From an uncultured Actinomycetes bacterium (lineage in GTDB: Bacteria; Actinomycetota; Actinomycetes; Mycobacteriales; Mycobacteriaceae): DNA of 7,307 nucleotides. How positions within the stretch are numbered: position 1 is the stretch's first letter; every line of letters starts with the position of its first letter. Shown here one piece after another: positions 4,622-7,307 of this stretch. The stretch covers positions 1-7,307 of the forward strand of contig CAIWCQ010000191.1 of assembly GCA_903911165.1 (NCBI GenBank), in the 5' to 3' direction. The translations under genes and the position numbers were made by a program. The notes below the pieces were generated by a model, which was given only the letters and a program-made list of their open reading frames with translations, did not search any database and was not told where the DNA came from.

Positions 4622-6235
4622 ATGACGTCCACACCGAGCGTGGCGCAGCGGCTGGGCCGCGTTCTCGAGCGGGTCACCCGTCAGAGCGGACGGCTGTCCC
4701 GAACGCCGGCCTACGGGTCGCTCCTGTTGGGCCGGGCCTCCGAGGGCACCGCCCAGCGCCGATTGAGGATCCAGACCATTCTCACCGTGTTCATCCTGGC
4801 GGTGAACGTGATCGGAATCGCGCTGACACTTCTGCTGGTGGTGATCGCCTTCCCGGAACCCAGTGTGTTCGACGACGTACCGCACTGGCTGCCGTTCATC
4901 GTCACGCCCGGCTATATCGTCGCGGCGGTGGCAGTCGGCACCTGGTGGATCCATTTCCGGACCCTGAAAGATCTGCGCTGGGCGATCGAGGCCCGCACCC
5001 CCACCCCTGCCGAGCAGCGCAGCGCATTCATGACGCCGTGGCGAATCGCCGTCGCGCACGTCGCATTGTGGGGAACCGGCGCCGTCGTGCTCACGGTGCT
5101 CTATGGCAAATATGACACCGACTTCATGCCCCGACTGTCACTGACGATCGCGTTCTGCGGCATCGTAGTGGCCACCACCTGCTACCTGTCCGCGGAGTTC
5201 GCGTTACGACCGGTGGCGGCGCAGGCGTTGGCCATCGGGCCACCGCCGCGTCGTCTCGCACCCGGAATCATGGGCCGAACCCTAACGGTGTGGACGCTGT
5301 GCTCGGGCATGCCGATGATCGGCATCGGCCTGATCGCCCTGTTCTCGCTGCTGCTGAACAACCTCAGTCGGCGCCAACTCGAGGTCGCGATCCTGATCAC
5401 CTCTGCAGCCAGCCTCATCGTCGGATTCCTTCTGACGTGGATCCTGGCCTGGTTGACGACGACGCCGGTGCGGGTGGTGCGAACGGCGTTGCGCCGGGTC
5501 GAGGAGGGTGACCTCGATGCCAGCGTGGTGGTGTTCGACGGCACCGAACTCGGCGAGCTTCAGCGGGGATTCAACTCGATGGCCGCGGGCCTGCGCGAGC
5601 GCGAACGGGTGCGCGATCTGTTCGGCAAACATGTGGGGCGCGAGGTAGCGGCCGCGGCCGAGCAACAGTGGCCCACGCTGGGCGGCGAAATACGCCACGT
5701 TGCCGTGGTCTTCGTCGACGTCGTCGGTTCGACCAAGTTGGTCAGCACCAGACCGCCAATGGAGGTCGTCGACCTGCTCAACCGTTTCTTCGGGGTGATC
5801 GTCGAGGAAGTCGACCGCCACCACGGACTCGTGAACAAGTTCGAGGGCGACGCGGCCCTCGCGGTCTTCGGCGCGCCGGTAGCCCTGGATAACCCTGAGG
5901 ATGATGCGCTGGCGGCCGTCCGGGCGATCGCGCGGCGGTTGACCCGCGAAGTGCCCGAGTGTCCGGCCCGAATCGGGGTGGCGGCCGGGGAGGTGGTTGC
6001 CGGCAACATCGGTGCGAATGAGCGATTCGAGTACACGGTAATCGGCGAGCCGGTCAACGAGGCGGCCCGGCTGGCCGAGCTGGCGCGTTCCGAGCCGAGT
6101 AGGGCGTTGGCGTCCGCGTCGACGGTCACGGCCGCCTCGGCGACCGAGCAGCGGTTCTGGCGCCTCGGCAAGCCGGTTCAGTTGCGCGGCTACGACCAAC
6201 GCGTCCAAATCGCCAGCCTATTGGGTGGCGGCTGA
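4622..6235 (+). CDS. Membrane-bound class III adenylate cyclase with HAMP domain (Rv1318c-Rv1320c/Rv3645 type)
   Basis: The product is a 537-aa inner-membrane enzyme that would convert ATP to cAMP. Six hydrophobic segments lie at about 51-76, 90-110, 141-161, 171-194, 220-245 and 256-279. A HAMP domain (about 280-331, with RRVEEGDLDA and DGTELGELQRGFNSM) and a short linker (RDLFGKHVG) follow, then the class III catalytic domain (about 356-530). Metal-binding Asp366 (VVFVDVVGST) and Asp410 (KFEGD), adenine-selecting Lys406, and the transition-state pair Asn479/Arg483 (PVNEAAR) are all present. Thr472 occupies the second purine-selecting position, and GEPVN replaces the more usual GDPVN. It therefore looks active as a homodimer, with the HAMP relaying a membrane signal of unknown nature. 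M. tuberculosis has three tandem paralogues at this place, and here there is one. It is divergent from nucS by 44 bp and followed by ogt after 33 bp, perhaps co-transcribed. Confidence 0.92.
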   Translation: MTSTPSVAQRLGRVLERVTRQSGRLSRTPAYGSLLLGRASEGTAQRRLRIQTILTVFILAVNVIGIALTLLLVVIAFPEPSVFDDVPHWLPFIVTPGYIVAAVAVGTWWIHFRTLKDLRWAIEARTPTPAEQRSAFMTPWRIAVAHVALWGTGAVVLTVLYGKYDTDFMPRLSLTIAFCGIVVATTCYLSAEFALRPVAAQALAIGPPPRRLAPGIMGRTLTVWTLCSGMPMIGIGLIALFSLLLNNLSRRQLEVAILITSAASLIVGFLLTWILAWLTTTPVRVVRTALRRVEEGDLDASVVVFDGTELGELQRGFNSMAAGLRERERVRDLFGKHVGREVAAAAEQQWPTLGGEIRHVAVVFVDVVGSTKLVSTRPPMEVVDLLNRFFGVIVEEVDRHHGLVNKFEGDAALAVFGAPVALDNPEDDALAAVRAIARRLTREVPECPARIGVAAGEVVAGNIGANERFEYTVIGEPVNEAARLAELARSEPSRALASASTVTAASATEQRFWRLGKPVQLRGYDQRVQIASLLGGG

Positions 6236-6268
6236 CCGGCCCCGCGTGCCATCTGCCATCGTTGTCTG

Positions 6269-6778
6269 ATGCCCGTGGCGCACCGGAACGTTCACTACCG
6301 GACCGTCCCCAGCCCCATCGGGGAGCTGACGCTGGCCGGGATCGGTTCGACCCTGACGCACCTGCTGATGTCTGAGCAGGCGCATTCCCCGGACCGCGGA
6401 GGGTGGGAGCCCGCCGACGCGGATGCCTTCGCCGACGTGGCCACCCAACTCGAGGCGTACTTCGCCGGCGGCCTGACCGAGTTCGACGTCGATATGCGAC
6501 TGGACGGTTCCGGCTTCCAGCGCCGGGTGTGGGCCGCATTGACGACGATTCCCTATGGCCAGACGCGGTCGTACGGCGAGATCGCCGACCAGATCGGCGC
6601 ACCGACGGCAGCGCGTGCGGTGGGAGCGGCCAACGGCCGCAATCCAATCAGCATTATCGTGCCGTGTCATCGGGTCATCGGATCCGCCGGCCGATTGACC
6701 GGTTACGGCGGCGGAATTGATCGCAAGCGCATTCTCCTCGAATTGGAAATGGGAGATAACTTTCCCGAGCTGCAATAA
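6269..6778 (+). CDS. ogt: Methylated-DNA--protein-cysteine methyltransferase (O6-alkylguanine-DNA alkyltransferase)
   Basis: Ogt directly reverses O6-methylguanine and O4-methylthymine by transferring the alkyl group irreversibly to its own cysteine. It is 169 aa. An N-terminal domain (HYRTVPSPIGELTLAG) leads into the DNA-binding and active-site domain. That domain has FQRRVWAAL, IPYGQTRSYGEIA (Tyr102), ARAVGAANGRNP (Arg116 finger, Asn125) and the acceptor Cys133 in IIVPCHRVIG, then GYGGGIDRKR. All key residues are intact. The start is uncertain: ATG 6269 has no Shine-Dalgarno sequence, and an in-frame GTG lies at 6275. Only 33 bp separate it from the cyclase stop, so joint transcription is possible. 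In M. tuberculosis alkA lies between the cyclases and ogt, and it is missing here. The last codons and the stop fall inside a 20-bp tandem duplication, so the C-terminal NFPELQ is locally derived. It converges on the rRNA operon. Confidence 0.95.
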   Translation: MPVAHRNVHYRTVPSPIGELTLAGIGSTLTHLLMSEQAHSPDRGGWEPADADAFADVATQLEAYFAGGLTEFDVDMRLDGSGFQRRVWAALTTIPYGQTRSYGEIADQIGAPTAARAVGAANGRNPISIIVPCHRVIGSAGRLTGYGGGIDRKRILLELEMGDNFPELQ

Positions 6779-6797
6779 ACTTTCCCGAGATGCAATA
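6758..6797 (+). repeat. 20-bp perfect-length tandem duplication spanning the ogt stop codon
   Basis: Copies at 6758-6777 and 6778-6797 are directly adjacent and match at 19 of 20 bases (C at 6770, A at 6790). The junction forms the TAA stop of ogt at 6776-6778. Because 20 is not a multiple of 3, the duplication shifts the frame. With a single copy the frame would run on to TAG 6880-6882, inside the 5S gene on the opposite strand. Confidence 0.9.
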
Positions 6798-6802
6798 CAA
6801 AA

Positions 6803-6835
6803 GGAAACACCCCCCGATTTCTCGGGGGGTGTTCC
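6803..6835 (-). terminator. Rho-independent terminator of the rRNA operon
   Basis: A 12-bp perfect stem pairs 6806-6817 with 6822-6833 and includes six consecutive G-C pairs, around a 4-base loop. The stem can extend by GG/CC (6803-6804 with 6834-6835) past one bulged A. On the minus strand the stem is followed by TTTCCTTTTG, a T-rich tract, and it lies about 10 bp beyond the 5S 3' end. The + strand side has no T-tract, so it works for rrn rather than for ogt. Confidence 0.9.
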
Positions 6836-6844
6836 GTCAATGTG

Positions 6845-6959
6845 TGTTCGGCGGTGTCCTACTTTTCCACCCTCTTGGGTAGTATCATCGGCGCTGGCTG
6901 GCTTAGCTTCCGGGTTCGGGATGGGACCGGGCGTTTCCCTGCCGCTATGGCCGCCGTAA
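6845..6959 (-). rRNA. rrf: 5S ribosomal RNA
   Basis: On the minus strand the sequence begins TTACGGCGGCCATAGCGG and ends GGACACCGCCGAACA. The two ends pair to form helix I (ACGGCGG with CCGCCG). The interior contains GGGAAACGCCCGGTCCCATC, CCGAACCCGGAAGCTAAG, GCGCCGATGATACTACCC and GGTGGAAAAGTAGGAC, all standard actinobacterial 5S elements. The length of 115 nt equals what I recall for the M. tuberculosis gene. The exact 3' end could be 2-4 nt longer, since the complementary GAACACACA continues to 6841. Confidence 0.97.
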
Positions 6960-7047
6960 CTCTATTCAGATGTGTTTTCATCTGGGTGTGTTTGGTGGTG
7001 GGGGTGCGGTGTTATTCCGCGCGGATTCGTGGTTGCGAGTTTGTGTG
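6960..7047 (-). other. 23S-5S internal transcribed spacer with a small hairpin
   Basis: This stretch of about 88 bp between the large rRNA and 5S holds no tRNA and no credible ORF. It contains one perfect small hairpin, CAGATG at 6967-6972 pairing with CATCTG at 6979-6984 around a 6-base loop, just upstream of the mature 5S 5' end. Its role in processing is inferred. The rest is G/T-rich on the + strand and unremarkable. Confidence 0.75.
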
Positions 7048-7307
7048 TAAGTTTTCGGCCGGTTAGTGCCAGTTCCCTGCGCACATTACTGTGCTTATAG
7101 GTCTGGTCTATCAATCCCGTGTTCTGCGGGGGGCCTTATCCCACTTAATGGGTGAGAAGCCTGGTCTTGGAGAAGGTTTCCCGCTTAGATGCTTTCAGCG
7201 GTTATCCTGTCCGAACGTGGCTATCCAGCGGTGCCCCTGGTGGGACAACTGGTGGACCAGAGGTTCGTCCGTCCCGGTCCTCTCGTACTAGGGACAGGTT
7301 TCCTCAA
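7048..7307 (-). rRNA. rrl: 23S ribosomal RNA, 3' end (continues beyond the window)
   Basis: On the minus strand this is the last roughly 260 nt of 23S rRNA. The sarcin-ricin loop reads AGTACGAGAGGACC at 7276-7289. It is followed by domain VI sequences including GGACGAACCTCTGGT, CACCAGGGGCACCGCTGG and GCTGAAAGCATCTAAGCGGG. The 3' part includes GGGAACTGGCACTAACCGGCCG. The 3' boundary is placed at ACTTAC near 7048 by comparison with remembered mycobacterial 23S ends and may be off by about 20 nt. The gene is cut by the window edge, so 16S and the rest of the operon should lie to the right. Confidence 0.96.

Noticed and set aside
5282..6208. Minus-strand open frame of 308 codons opposite the cyclase
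   Set aside because: It is rich in Arg, His, Asp and Gln with no recognisable domain, and is a mirror of the HAMP and cyclase coding sequence.
6960..7047. Possible tRNA in the 23S-5S spacer
   Set aside because: No cloverleaf, T-loop GTTCGA-type motif or CCA end is present. Only a 6-bp hairpin is seen.
6717..7291. Three open frames over the rRNA region (6717-6959, 6842-7066, 7091-7291)
   Set aside because: They lie antisense to the 5S and 23S rRNA or their spacer and have no protein features.
1..7307. Mobile element, phage, CRISPR array or defence system
   Set aside because: There is no transposase, integrase, att-like direct repeat pair, spaced repeat array or foreign-looking gene. The order matches a conserved mycobacterial locus.

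Overview
The window is high-GC actinobacterial DNA and almost certainly comes from a Mycobacterium (sensu lato) chromosome. It matches the rrnA-side neighbourhood that in M. tuberculosis holds Rv1316c (ogt) to Rv1326c (glgB), read here in the opposite orientation. This rests on recognisable protein sequences, on a mycobacterial-type 5S rRNA, and on gene order recalled from memory. No database search was run. Within the mycobacteria I cannot name the species.

Layout from left to right: the 3' end of glgB (+); a thioredoxin-TPR protein of the CnoX/YbbN type (-); a small secreted protein rich in Gly-Pro-Val (+); an acetyl-CoA acetyltransferase, fadA4 (-); methylmalonyl-CoA epimerase (+); a small zinc-binding-like protein (-) whose ATG overlaps the stop of the mismatch endonuclease gene nucS (-); a six-TM HAMP adenylate cyclase (+); ogt, the O6-alkylguanine-DNA methyltransferase (+); then, facing the other way, the rrn terminator, 5S rRNA, spacer and the 3' end of 23S rRNA (-). 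Adjacent protein genes mostly alternate in strand. The two same-strand pairs are nucS with its overlapping small partner, and cyclase with ogt 33 bp apart.

The genes are mainly conserved housekeeping functions: glycogen synthesis, redox-linked protein protection, thiolase and propionate/methylmalonyl-CoA metabolism, non-canonical mismatch repair, alkylation repair, cAMP signalling and ribosomal RNA. There is no mobile element, phage, CRISPR array or defence island, and I found no new multi-gene system.

The points most worth a second look are local. They are the secreted GPV-repeat protein; the small Cys/His protein translationally coupled to nucS; promoter spacing that predicts leaderless transcripts for nucS and the epimerase; a Gln where the epimerase usually has a metal-binding His; an SxxC motif replacing CxxC in the thioredoxin domain; and a 20-bp tandem duplication that creates the present ogt stop codon. 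No gene-free stretch exceeds 300 bases. The longest is the roughly 107-bp convergent gap at 1771-1877.
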